Part shown: positions 41,375-51,004 of the stretch, in pieces
How positions within the stretch are numbered: position 1 is the stretch's first letter
Layout of the letters: each line of letters starts with the position of its first letter
NCBI GenBank assembly: GCA_012862575.1
Contig: BLSF01000051.1
Span: forward strand, 124,001-188,000
Origin: Parietichytrium sp. I65-24A
Taxonomy: Eukaryota; Sar; Bigyra; Thraustochytrida; Thraustochytriidae
Direction: 5' to 3'
DNA length: 64,000 nt
Program-made: the position numbers and the translations under genes
Notes under the pieces: model-generated
The model's input: the letters and a program-made list of their open reading frames with translations, nothing else
Database searches by the model: none
What the model was told of the DNA's origin: nothing

Positions 41375-42112
41375 CTACATAAAATCGCCATCCACATCGT
41401 CATATTCGCGGGTGACGCCTGCACCAACTCCGCGACCCTGGGGCTCGAGGTCGAAGTCGCTGCGCCCGACGTTGGCGAACTTTTTGCCTCCCTTCTTCTT
41501 CTTCTTATTGAGCTGAATCTTGACCTTCTCGTTCTTGACCACACCGAGCACACTAATGATCTCGGCAAGGTCCTCTCCTCCCAGGGAGCGCCCCACGCTG
41601 CGGCACACCTCCTTGAGGAACTCCTTAGCCAAGTGCGGCTTGTCCTCCAGCTCCACGCGCCTGCCGATGGCCTCTGCGAGGTTCTTGTAGTCCTGCTCGT
41701 CCGAGAGCGGCACATTGTGGATGAGCCCCTGGATGGCGTCCACGTCCACCGCGCCCTCCTCCTTCTTGAGCTGAAACATCTCGGCCATCTGCGCCACCTC
41801 CTGGTCCTCCACGAGCTTCTGCAGCCGCAGCTTCTCCGCGTTCTTCTCGTCCTTGCTCAGCGGCTTGGCGTTCTTGGCCTCCTCGCGCGCGCGCTCCATC
41901 TCTTCCTCCAGCTGCTTCTGCTTCTGCTTGCTCAGCGCCTTCGCCCGCACCTTGCCGTCGTTCGCGGCGGCTTTGCGCGGCTTGGTGCCCTCCACTGCCT
42001 CGCCATCGTCGTCTTCCACCACCTCCTCCTCGTCAGAGAACGTCTCTGCCACTGCGTCCTCGTCCGCAGGAAGGTTCGCACCAGCCTCCCAGTCATCGTC
42101 GTCCCACGACAT
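41375..42112 (-). CDS. eIF3J: Translation initiation factor eIF3 subunit J
   Basis: 245 residues from MSWDDDDWEAGANLPA (ATG 42112). Upstream codons to 42235 are a Lys/Glu run from a CTTTTT-type repeat and look like leader. The acid N-terminus with the repeated D/W start, then KALSKQKQKQLEEEMERARE, LSKDEKNAEKLRLQKLVED and a Lys-rich stretch (NKKKKKGGKKFANVG), follow the eIF3j/HCR1 plan. The end (EYDDVDGDFM) is acidic, as in the family. It binds the 40S decoding site and helps recruit eIF3 and recycle ribosomes in the cytoplasm. It is of usual length. Confidence 0.9.
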   Translation of the reverse strand: MSWDDDDWEAGANLPADEDAVAETFSDEEEVVEDDDGEAVEGTKPRKAAANDGKVRAKALSKQKQKQLEEEMERAREEAKNAKPLSKDEKNAEKLRLQKLVEDQEVAQMAEMFQLKKEEGAVDVDAIQGLIHNVPLSDEQDYKNLAEAIGRRVELEDKPHLAKEFLKEVCRSVGRSLGGEDLAEIISVLGVVKNEKVKIQLNKKKKKGGKKFANVGRSDFDLEPQGRGVGAGVTREYDDVDGDFM

Positions 42113-44507
42113 CTTTCTTGCTTTCTTGCTTTCCTCCTTTCTCTCTCTTTCCTCTTTTCTCTTTTCTCTTTTCCCTTGTGTCTGTTCCCCTTTTTCTTTT
42201 TCTTTTTCTTTTTTCTCACTCTCTCTCTCTCTCACTCACTCACACAGTAAGTCTCTGCCTTGCTAGATGGATCGCTAGATAGTCTTACGTCGGACAACCG
42301 TGCGCGGTGTCCTCGGTGAGTCCGTGGGAGTGCGCGTAAGCAAGGCGCACAGCCACGAGGGGGTGTTAGGGGGGAGGGTAGGTGCGGGGGTAGGACTCGA
42401 GGGGAGAGAGTGGGGTGTTCGTGTTGTTCGTGTTGCTCGGTCGGTTCTACTGGTTCGGTTTGGTTCGGTTTGTTCGGTGAGTTGGGAGTGTGTGGAAGGA
42501 ACTGTGTGGAGGTGGGAGAAGGGGACTGTCAAGTGTTTGATTGACAGACTGAAAGTGTAGTACGGTGTATGGGAAAGTGCCGCGGAACCATGGGCGAGAG
42601 AAGTAATGGGAGTGATTGATGTATGGATACGGTATCTGGATCCGGGGAGAAGAACTGAGAACCGGTTCTCCACAGGAGAACTGGTGGTTCTCGGAATAGC
42701 TTCAACCAAGAATCACCTTTCACGTCACTTGGACGTTCGTGTGACGTACTGTCTCGCGTCATCACCGACTTGGCTGCATTGATTCAGACTAGCACAATGG
42801 TGCAGTTACCCAATTCTCTGATAGCTTGCAACGCCAGTCCTAGCGACACACTCCCACACTTACTCCCTACGCTTTCCCCTATCCACACCTTAACTCAAAT
42901 CAAATAAGCACTCTTACTGCCTTCTCAGGGGAGCGCTCGATTGCACAGCTCGTTTGCCTCAGAGGAAAGGAAGAAAGCGAAAACGTCCTCTCTGTGTGGC
43001 GCAGAGAGAGGGAGGAAGAAAAGAGAAACCGCCTCACACCAATATCGTACAGCTGCTGTGGCGGCGGCTCTTGTGAGGGGGCACAGTCCCAGCGCGTCAC
43101 GGTTAGGAAAGAGAAGGAAGACAGAGAGAGAGAGAAAGAGGAACAGACAAAAGACGACAAGAGGAAAGAAAGAAAGAAACAAACAAACAAAGAAAGCGCG
43201 ACCACCTCACTGACCCCACTGAACCGCAAGGCTCGTCATCCTCCGGGCTACCGTCTACTACCTTAAACCGTAGCACTTTCCGGCGAGAACCGGAGAACCG
43301 GCGCGAGAACCCAAGAGGTTTAAATTTTTCGCTCGTTTGTTTCGTTTATTTGCTAGTTTGGAGAATTGTGAATTTGCATTTGTCTATCACACACCACACT
43401 GCCAACGTCTTGGCCGGACAGATCCTTTGCAAAGCCCAGCAGAAACAGAGCGCTCTAGCCCATCATCAACCGTCAATTCGTCAATTCGTCGATCGTTCAC
43501 GGTGCCAATTTGTCAATTTGTCGATTTGTTGCTGGACACGTACTTGCGGTCCCGTCCGGACTCTCCGGACTCTCCGGACCCATCTTCTTGCCCTTCAAGT
43601 TCACTCCATCCATACCGGTACTGAGTACCATCCATCGTCCCGCGGGTTTCGTGCAGCATAAGCGCACTTGGGTTACTTGAGTTTGTGGTGTTAGGTTTGC
43701 TAGCGCTGGCCCACTCCGACGTCTGCGCTTCCGAGCCAATTAGTTAATGGCACTTGCTCTCTGCGACTTTGGCTGTGAGCTGATTGGTCCCTGCTGGCAA
43801 GAAAGTCAAGAAAGTCAAGAAAGTGCGAATTGCAGTGCGCCCGCTAGCTGAAATAGAAGGCTCAGAAGGCCAGAAATTGTAGACCGCAAGCGTTGGGGAG
43901 CTCTTTTCTACTGGTGTAACAGGTACTCACTGTCAGTACTCAGTTTAATCAGAGTAGCGCTCTGCTGGCAACTCTTTTTCGCAAGTTCGTCTCCGCCGAT
44001 TCCAGGACCGCAAACGTTGTTGGAAGCAAACTACCAAAAGACGAAAAGGGACCGACCGATCCGGGGATCTGCTTCGCGTGCTCTTTTGTTTCGAGATATT
44101 GGCAGTGGAGTAAGTTTGTAGAGCCTGCTGCAGGCGAGAGAGCGACGGGATGAGAGCCTCATCGAAGGCACTAACTAATTTGCCAGTATGCTGCTTTCGT
44201 GTTCATGAATGAATGAATGAAAACGAAACGAAGATTGGAATCGCTCTAAAAGTGATCTTGACTATCTTGACAGTGGAAATCGGAATTTGGATCAGCCGGC
44301 CTGCTAACCACGGCTATTGATGGTATGCAATAAATACCGGTCAAAGGTACATGGCACAAGTCACGCACAGGTCTGCGAGGCTTACCAGGGCGGCAGCGAG
44401 TACTAGGCAGTAGGAGGAGCCAAGAGAGAGAGAGAGAGAGACCACGGGACAACCGAAAGTTGGTCGGGATTAGGAGAGAGTACCGTAGAGGGATCTGTGG
44501 GAAAAAG
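42113..44507. other. Intergenic region between divergent genes, no supported gene
   Basis: 2.4 kb. It starts with a pyrimidine tract of CTTTTT/CTCT (about 42113-42240). Later come GGTTCGGTTT repeats (about 42445-42478), purine runs (about 43105-43190), TCAATTCGTCAATT repeats (about 43470-43520) and GGACTCTCC repeats (about 43558-43580). A clear GGTACTCACTGTCAGTACTC motif is at 43922. Several mid-size frames exist but have biased, unprotein-like composition. Confidence 0.45.
43922..43943 (+). promoter_or_regulatory. Dispersed motif GTACTCACTGTCAGTAC
   Basis: The full form, with inverted ends GTACT/AGTAC around CACTGTC, lies about 585 bases before the LRR gene start. The same form, differing at one base, is at 2317. 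Possibly an initiator or promoter element; inference only. Confidence 0.35.
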
Positions 44508-46145
44508 ATGGAAAGCAAATGGAAGCTCGACGCAGTCCCGAAACCTGCAAACCAAGTAGTGGTGATCATGGAGCTCCGCGGCCACGAAGACGCGGTTTTT
44601 CTAGCGGTTGCCACGGGGTGGTGCCCAGCGGAAGAGATCATCGCGGTGCGCAAGACCTGCAGGAGGCTGTACTCGCGGTGCTACGAGTACCTTGTTCGGG
44701 TGCAGAGCTATGTGTCGCTGGTGGACCTCCCCAAACTGCAAGCGGTGCACTTGAAAAGAGCGCTCTTGGAGCCTTGCTCGAGGATCGAGCACCTGGAGAT
44801 TATAAACTGCCCGCAGGTATCGGACGAGAGCATCGGACTCGTTGCTCAAAAGTTTGCCCATTCCTTGTCTGTGCTGAAAGTCATGGATTGCCCGCTTGTG
44901 TCCGCCATTGCCATCAAGCGTCTCGCCGAAGTTTGCTTCAACTTGAAGGAGCTCCATGTTGATGTGGACTTCTCCGATGTCCTGGACGGCCTCTATGGCG
45001 TTCGAGCGCAACGAAAAGTGCCTCTGCGCGCACTGACATTGCACGGGCAGAACGATGTGGCGGACACAACTCTCCTCTATAGCATCAGCCCCTTTCTGGG
45101 CGAGCTAGAGGAACTTACCCTCAACTCCTGCTGGCTCTCTGTGCTTCAAGATTTTTTCGCGGTGCCCATGCGGCTAAAAGCCCTCAAGATCTGGAACTGC
45201 TTCTCTCCAACCAGCTTTGACAGACAGTATCAGGTCACTGACTTTACCGACATCGTGGCGGATCAGATAAGCGTGACCGGTCTCGAGTCTCTAAGTCTCG
45301 AAGGCTTTCTTGCGGCGGACAGTATTCTCATTCAGATGCTATCTGAAAACGGCCCAGAAGCCCTGCAGCGCCTCCACATCGGGGAGCAAGCGCGTCTCAC
45401 CAACCTCAACATGGTCGGGCAGCTTTGCAAAAAAATCAAGCAAGTTGTCGTGGACGGATGCAAGTTGTTGGGTGACACTGCCGTTCGGGACATGGTCACA
45501 AAATGCGTTGAACTCGAAAGCGTGGCTTTGCGGAACTGCCCTGGCATCTCTCGGATTACTGTTGACCGACTGGCCAGCTACTGTCCCAACCTCAGAGAAC
45601 TGGATCTCGGCCTCTGCCCGCTCATAGGCGATGATATCTCCTCCGGGCTATCAAAGTGCCTAAAGCTTACCAAACTAGACCTCTCTGGTTGTCGATCCTT
45701 ATCTAACTCTGGCCTCAAAAGCATATGCAAAAGCTGTCCGCAGCTGCGTCATATTGCTCTGTCCAACTGCTCGGCAATTTCCGACGAAGGAGCACTCGCG
45801 ATTCCTCGCTGGCTCAAGTGGGTGACCCTGGTGGACCTGAGCTGGTGCTTGCGAGTAACCCCGCTCTCTTTGGAGATGATCGTGAGAGATTGTACAATAT
45901 TGCGCTCCCTGCAGCTATTTGGCTGCTCTCACGTTTCCGAAACGGAAGCAGTCATCCTGGCAAATAGCGCGCCGAACCGTGTTGAGATTCGCCTTGATGC
46001 TCAAAGCATCTGGGGTCATGGCACAAATTCTCGGTTCAAGGCCCCGGCAAGGCCTTCAAAGCCAAAAAGCGCTTTAAAGAAGAAGAGAAAAGGGCCTTCA
46101 AAACGCGAAATAGCCATGCTTGAGGAGGCCCTGAAATCTTTGTGA
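44508..46145 (+). CDS. Leucine-rich-repeat protein, cysteine-containing (GRR1/AMN1-like), 545 aa
   Basis: I start at MESKWKLDAVP (44508); the frame opens at 44460. After about 80 residues with an F-box-like helical pattern (AEEIIAVRKTCRRLYSR), some 14 repeats of the cysteine-containing type follow, for example IEHLEIINCPQVSDES, LRELDLGLCPLIGDD, LTKLDLSGCRSLSNSG and LVDLSWCLRVTPLS. The C-terminus is basic (KPKSALKKKRKGPSKRE), like a nuclear signal. Such proteins commonly choose substrates for SCF ubiquitin ligases, but the F-box is weak here. It is convergent with a second LRR gene, 358 bases between stops. Confidence 0.82.
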   Translation: MESKWKLDAVPKPANQVVVIMELRGHEDAVFLAVATGWCPAEEIIAVRKTCRRLYSRCYEYLVRVQSYVSLVDLPKLQAVHLKRALLEPCSRIEHLEIINCPQVSDESIGLVAQKFAHSLSVLKVMDCPLVSAIAIKRLAEVCFNLKELHVDVDFSDVLDGLYGVRAQRKVPLRALTLHGQNDVADTTLLYSISPFLGELEELTLNSCWLSVLQDFFAVPMRLKALKIWNCFSPTSFDRQYQVTDFTDIVADQISVTGLESLSLEGFLAADSILIQMLSENGPEALQRLHIGEQARLTNLNMVGQLCKKIKQVVVDGCKLLGDTAVRDMVTKCVELESVALRNCPGISRITVDRLASYCPNLRELDLGLCPLIGDDISSGLSKCLKLTKLDLSGCRSLSNSGLKSICKSCPQLRHIALSNCSAISDEGALAIPRWLKWVTLVDLSWCLRVTPLSLEMIVRDCTILRSLQLFGCSHVSETEAVILANSAPNRVEIRLDAQSIWGHGTNSRFKAPARPSKPKSALKKKRKGPSKREIAMLEEALKSL

Positions 46146-46503
46146 ACTTTAACATTGTTCCTATTTTTTTAACGACTCCCCCACATACATGCCACAAATA
46201 CATACATTTTGCGGCACGCGAAAAGGAGTCAATTATTGATAGCTCTTTTGTACACATGGGCAATTTTGAAGAGAAAATGCTATCTTTTTGTTTTTGGTTC
46301 ATCTCATTTTGACCTGTCGAAGGGATACAGCTTTGCGCCTTTCGACTGCAACCTTTCAAAGAATTTGAGGGGTCTTGTGGTTATCAGGATCGGGGAAGAG
46401 CTCCGTCTCAGAGTCAAATTTTATGAATCCGAGTTCTGAATTGTGTGAATATGCGAAATAATTGCTGGTAAATAGGAATAAGTTAACTTATACATAAACA
46501 CGT
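46146..46503. other. Short spacer between convergent LRR genes
   Basis: AT-rich sequence without a gene, expected to hold both polyadenylation regions. Confidence 0.5.
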
Positions 46504-48894
46504 TCACGATTTGGACGAAACGGACGCAAAGGCACCGAGACGGTCAAAATCGCGCTCTTCATCACCAAAACGGCGATGTAGAAGGCCTTCGCGGACTGCA
46601 GCACTCCCTGATTTGAGTCTTGCTGCAGGATCCACAATGTACACTGACAAACCCGACGTCCAAGCGTGCTGGTCCTTGTCCAAACGCAAGTCTTCGGCAT
46701 CCGCATTAAGGGGTAAGCCGTTTTCGAGCTTCTCCAGCGCAGAGAGCGAAAGCCGCTTTCTGAAGAGCGCCGGATCCTCATCCTTTGCTAATACGCGAAC
46801 GGATCCCGCGCTCTCTACACTCAGCGCGGAACCTGGTTCGTCGACATTAACCGAGGTTACATCCTCTTCTTCGTCTTCGGTTTCGACCTCGTCAATACTT
46901 CCGCTTCGGGCAAATGAAAGATGCCTTGAGGAGGACCGCGCGGATGCACCGGAAAATTGTCGCAGCAATACCTTTCTTTGTGATGGCCGCCGCGAGAGCT
47001 TGCCGTGATCGCGCCCATTGCACTCACTGCAAGCCGTGGATTGCGAAGACTCGCTGGGCGACCGCGACAATTTACGAACCACGGCAGCAGGTTCCCATTT
47101 CGACTCTTCGCAGTCTTCGTGATGAACTCCGGACACGACCAAGTCTGACGCATAGCTTCTAAATTGGGTCAGGTCAATGCCTGTAAGATGGTCCAGGCCT
47201 TCAACGCAGAGTTCTGTCAAATGGGTGGCCCGTCGAACGAGCTGTGCTAGGGTAGACGCCCCGACGCTAAAGCAAAAACTGACGTCTAAAGCTAGTAGAC
47301 GACTAAAGCCATAGGGGAATGCATCTAGAGCATCCTCGATCCCCTTGTCGTTGATGTTGTAACAATAGGAGCAGAACAAGTATCGCAGAGATTTCAGGGA
47401 AGCAAAATGTAGCAAACTGGCACTGGTCACCTGCATGCAATTACTCACATCGATGTATTCCAAGCGGCGGCAGCCTTCGACCACCCGGGCGACGCCAACA
47501 TCAGTGATTCGCGGGCATCTTCTCACTCCCAGCTTGGTAACCGATGGACAGAATTCTGAGACGGCAGCCAAGAATACATCTGTCACTCCTTCGCAACCAT
47601 TTACGACAACGCTTTTAAGCTTGGTACAAAACTGTGGGATGTCGGAGAATCCCACAACATCGCTAAGCTCTCGGCAGCCCGTCAATTCCAGCTCGGTCAA
47701 GTTCGCTCCGCACCTATGGAACAGGTTGAGAAACAGCTCGGGATCAGGAATGTTTGGGCAGTCTCCAAGTCTCAGACTGGTGAACGGAGGTTCCATCGTG
47801 TGAAACTCACGCATTCCGTTCTCATCAAACGTTTCGTACGCGATGTACTCAGCAAGAGCTTCAAAAAGCGACCCAGATGGACGAAGGCCAAGACAGGCAA
47901 AAGACTTTATGGCCTTAAATTCACTGATGCACCCGGCAACGCCGTTCTCGGTCAGGTCCTGCCCACGCTCATGCTTGACGTCCATGCAATGCGATATATC
48001 AAGCTTCTCAAGGACCTCGTGAATAGAACCTAATGAGCTCAATTTGCGCAATTGGGTATCCGAAAGGCAGCAGCCCGCGAGATCGAGCTCCTTGAGACGC
48101 TTCACGCGCGTGGCCATCGAAAGAATACCATTTCCGGTGAGGTACTCGGAGCAGCCGCGGCACGAGACGACCGAGAGAGTCTCGCTGCATGTTGTGCCGA
48201 GGACTTGAATGGACTGGTCGCAAAGCGCGTCGGTATCGATCTTTTTCAGTAACTTGCACTCGCGCAGCAACGTCAGCATGGGAGACAACAATGTTCCTTC
48301 ATCCATGCGAGGAAGCATAAAGGAGCAACCACGGATGCAGAGTTCTGTGAGACTGTGCTGCAAAACTCTCTGAAACGAGGGCACTTCCTTGAGGGGAAGC
48401 TCCTCTCCTTCAATGTCATCTCCACAGTCTCTCAGCGTAAGTGTTTTCATCTTTTTGAATAGCCCCAATGACGCCACCAGACCGCGGACCTTTGCATCCG
48501 GAGCGCCCGCAAGCCCGGCAAAGTGCACGTTCTCCCTGCGAGCAAGACTCAGCTCTGCCCAGACCTTTAGCTGCGAAGAGGCGACCCTGACGTTCAGCAC
48601 ATCGATGATCTCGAGATACCCGAGCACATCGTCCTCCCCCACCTGCTCTGGGAGTGGAATGGGTACGCTCCTCACCACGCCGGCCAGCACGGCCGTTGCA
48701 AAACTGATCTTGCTCCTTTGCTTCTTTGCGTCGTCCTCGCTCGCAAGCTGCAACCCGCGGCACTTGCTGCTGCCATGGCCATGTCTGCACGAAGGGTGAT
48801 GCTGGTGGTAGTGATGCTGGCATTGCTGCTTCGTCGCCTGCCCGTGGGCCCCCGACAGCTGCAAAGCGCCACTTCCACCGCCCTTTCCCCGCAT
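46504..48894 (-). CDS. Leucine-rich-repeat protein, cysteine-containing type, 796 aa
   Basis: The N-terminal 60 residues are rich in His, Gln, Cys and Gly (QHHYHQHHPSCRHGHGSSK). Repeats run from about residue 140 to 590: LKELDLAGCCLSDTQL, LTELELTGCRELSDVVG, LKSVVVNGCEGVTDVFL, VTKLGVRRCPRITDVGV and LEYIDVSNCMQVTSASL. A C-terminal region of about 200 residues is rich in Ser and charge (LSRSPSESSQSTACSE, EVETEDEEEDVTSV), with several R-x-x-S sites that suggest phosphorylation. There is no clear F-box. It shares the repeat type with its convergent neighbour, but the two differ in length and flanks, so they are not a simple recent duplication. ATG 48894 (MRGKGGGSG) is the first Met; its neighbours upstream are repeats. 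Confidence 0.82.
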   Translation of the reverse strand: MRGKGGGSGALQLSGAHGQATKQQCQHHYHQHHPSCRHGHGSSKCRGLQLASEDDAKKQRSKISFATAVLAGVVRSVPIPLPEQVGEDDVLGYLEIIDVLNVRVASSQLKVWAELSLARRENVHFAGLAGAPDAKVRGLVASLGLFKKMKTLTLRDCGDDIEGEELPLKEVPSFQRVLQHSLTELCIRGCSFMLPRMDEGTLLSPMLTLLRECKLLKKIDTDALCDQSIQVLGTTCSETLSVVSCRGCSEYLTGNGILSMATRVKRLKELDLAGCCLSDTQLRKLSSLGSIHEVLEKLDISHCMDVKHERGQDLTENGVAGCISEFKAIKSFACLGLRPSGSLFEALAEYIAYETFDENGMREFHTMEPPFTSLRLGDCPNIPDPELFLNLFHRCGANLTELELTGCRELSDVVGFSDIPQFCTKLKSVVVNGCEGVTDVFLAAVSEFCPSVTKLGVRRCPRITDVGVARVVEGCRRLEYIDVSNCMQVTSASLLHFASLKSLRYLFCSYCYNINDKGIEDALDAFPYGFSRLLALDVSFCFSVGASTLAQLVRRATHLTELCVEGLDHLTGIDLTQFRSYASDLVVSGVHHEDCEESKWEPAAVVRKLSRSPSESSQSTACSECNGRDHGKLSRRPSQRKVLLRQFSGASARSSSRHLSFARSGSIDEVETEDEEEDVTSVNVDEPGSALSVESAGSVRVLAKDEDPALFRKRLSLSALEKLENGLPLNADAEDLRLDKDQHAWTSGLSVYIVDPAARLKSGSAAVREGLLHRRFGDEERDFDRLGAFASVSSKS

Positions 48895-51004
48895 TTCGCC
48901 CGATGCTCTATCGAGATATATGTCGTATCCAGCGCAAAATCAAGATTACATGAACCACTTCTTATCGACGACGCACGCCACCGTCACACAACGACACCGC
49001 CAACGCCAACGCCAACGCCAATGCCAATTCCAATTCCAATTCCAATGCCAATGCCAATGCCAATGCCAATGCCAATGCCAATGCCAATTTCAATGCCAAC
49101 GCAGCCACAATCTACAGCTGCTTCCCGCCACTACTTGCACACAGAGTCCACAATCTGCTCCAACTTTCGCCACACCAAAGCCCAAAGCCCAAACAAAGCC
49201 CGAGACCTAACGAAAACCAACCTCAACGTAACCCGTTGCAAACGTTGGCAACGTTCGACCAAAGCGACCGCGAGGACACCTGCGTATGCGACCGGGCAGT
49301 TGCGGGACTGCTGCTTGTGAGGGACGTGCGAGGGATGTGAGGGGTGAAAAAGGTGTGAGAGGGAAGAGGTTTGTGGTTTGTGGTTTGTGAGAGGCCCGTT
49401 GGCTTTGCTTTGGTGCATTTGCACCTGCCTTAGTGAGGAGTAGCTTTTGGGATAGATGATGGTGAGCTCAAGTTGTAGGTGGAATTTGCGGGTGCTTTTG
49501 TGAGGGGAGAAGATCGGGGGTGGTAGTCAATACTATCCGCTTCTATTTGAGATAATGTGGGGGAGAATAGACTGTTAAAGTTTAGGATACAATTGAATTA
49601 ACTGACTGGGTGTGAGGGTAAATGAGGTTGTGCACTAGGACTCTTATGAATAGCTTGTCGAGTGCTAGAGAGCTGGCGGAATATTTGTGAGGCGCTGGTG
49701 ATTCTGGACTATTGTTTCGGCTGGAGTTTCGGAAAAGTTCCAAGATCAATAACACCATCTAATGTACGTGGTAGGCCTTTCTCGAGAGGGAGGTCACGGA
49801 CTATAGATTCGCCTGATCAATCATCAACGGCGAGGGTCTTTTGCAAATGGCATCGAGTGTTAGAAACTATATATCCATCGCTAAGGACACGAGACAGTTT
49901 GATCCCCCTTAAATTGTGAGGTGCGGAGGATATTTCCTGGAGCGTTTCCCCTCACAGAAACCTGGCGAATGTGCAGCTTGTGAGGGCAGACTTGGAAAGT
50001 CCCACCTTAAGGCCAGCTTTCATTAGTCATCAGCGCATGTTTTCCTATGTTTCTGTATATATAAAAGCGCGTGACGTCAGCGAGAGAAGCGATCTTTGTA
50101 CGATCCAACACGATCTTTCTTCGTCCGACATACTTTCCCTCTGACTCCTCTCTCTCCTCTCTCCACTCTCTCTCTCTCTCTATCATTCTCTCACTCACTC
50201 ACTATCTTTCCACTCTGTCTCTCTTTCTCTGGAAGCTGTGTATCCATCTCCATCTCCAAGATGATGACTCTGAAATCAATTATACAGTTAATTAAAAACT
50301 TCTGAATTCTGAATACTTCTGATCTTGAAAGAGACTTTAAAAATTCAATCTTGTTTATCATAAAAAACAACGATGAATTTAGTTTAGAATTCTGAATCCA
50401 AGGCAAATTCGAAATTCAAAGTTCAAATAAGTCATCACTGGCTTTTAAAATGATTCGCCAAGCTTTGGAGTGGGGAAATATGTAACCCACCAATGCGAGC
50501 CACAAGGAGTTACACGACAACACGTCTCATCGTCGAACCAAAATTATTGAGCGAAAAGCAATCCAAAATAGTTTGCAAACGCCGATGGAAACTTCGGGTC
50601 GCTCGAATTGCTCGCGACTTAAATGGTTGGCATCTTTGAGACCACAGCCTGTCGCGGCCATCGCCTTCTTCGCTCTTCGCTCTTCGCGCAGAGAGTAAAA
50701 CTGGAATTGGAACCTGAGGCTTGGGCCGACGCGTGGCCATGCGTGGCTCTGATGGCATTGTGGCGCGTTCTGCATTACTAGTCTAGAGAATGTGGGGAAC
50801 GTCGGATTACGAACGATTGCGATCACGATACAGGGGTAGATTGTGCAGATTGGAGAGCGGAAGATGGTTGTTGAGCGACTGCGAGGCAAGAAGCAGGTAC
50901 AATCTGCCTCAATGGTCTTTGCGCAAGTGTTCCGCTCGTGAGGGCTTGACTACGGAGAACGCAAAGAGGAGAGCGTGAGATGGGATGCTCGGCACTGCCT
51001 ACCC
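48895..51004. other. Intergenic region, no supported gene
   Basis: It begins with the CCAATG hexamer array (48998-49101). A TC-rich run is at about 50135-50230. The AT-rich part near 50260-50470 has repeated GAATTCTGAAT-like units. Frames at 49662-49919 and 50527-50889 have no recognisable content. Confidence 0.45.
48998..49101. repeat. Hexamer array (CCAATG/CCAACG/CCAATT)n, about 17 copies
   Basis: The array moves from CCAACG to CCAATG to CCAATT and back to CCAATG, showing local spread of variants. It lies about 100 bases upstream of the 796-residue LRR gene start, so it may fall in that gene's promoter or leader. It contains many CCAAT pentamers, the core of NF-Y sites. Confidence 0.9.

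Noticed and set aside
41014-41715. Minus-strand frame of 233 codons, Ser/Arg-rich
   Set aside because: Overlaps eIF3j in another frame and lacks any motif.
48718-49320. Frame rich in PMPMPIPIP repeats
   Set aside because: Produced by the hexamer array; no unique coding signal.
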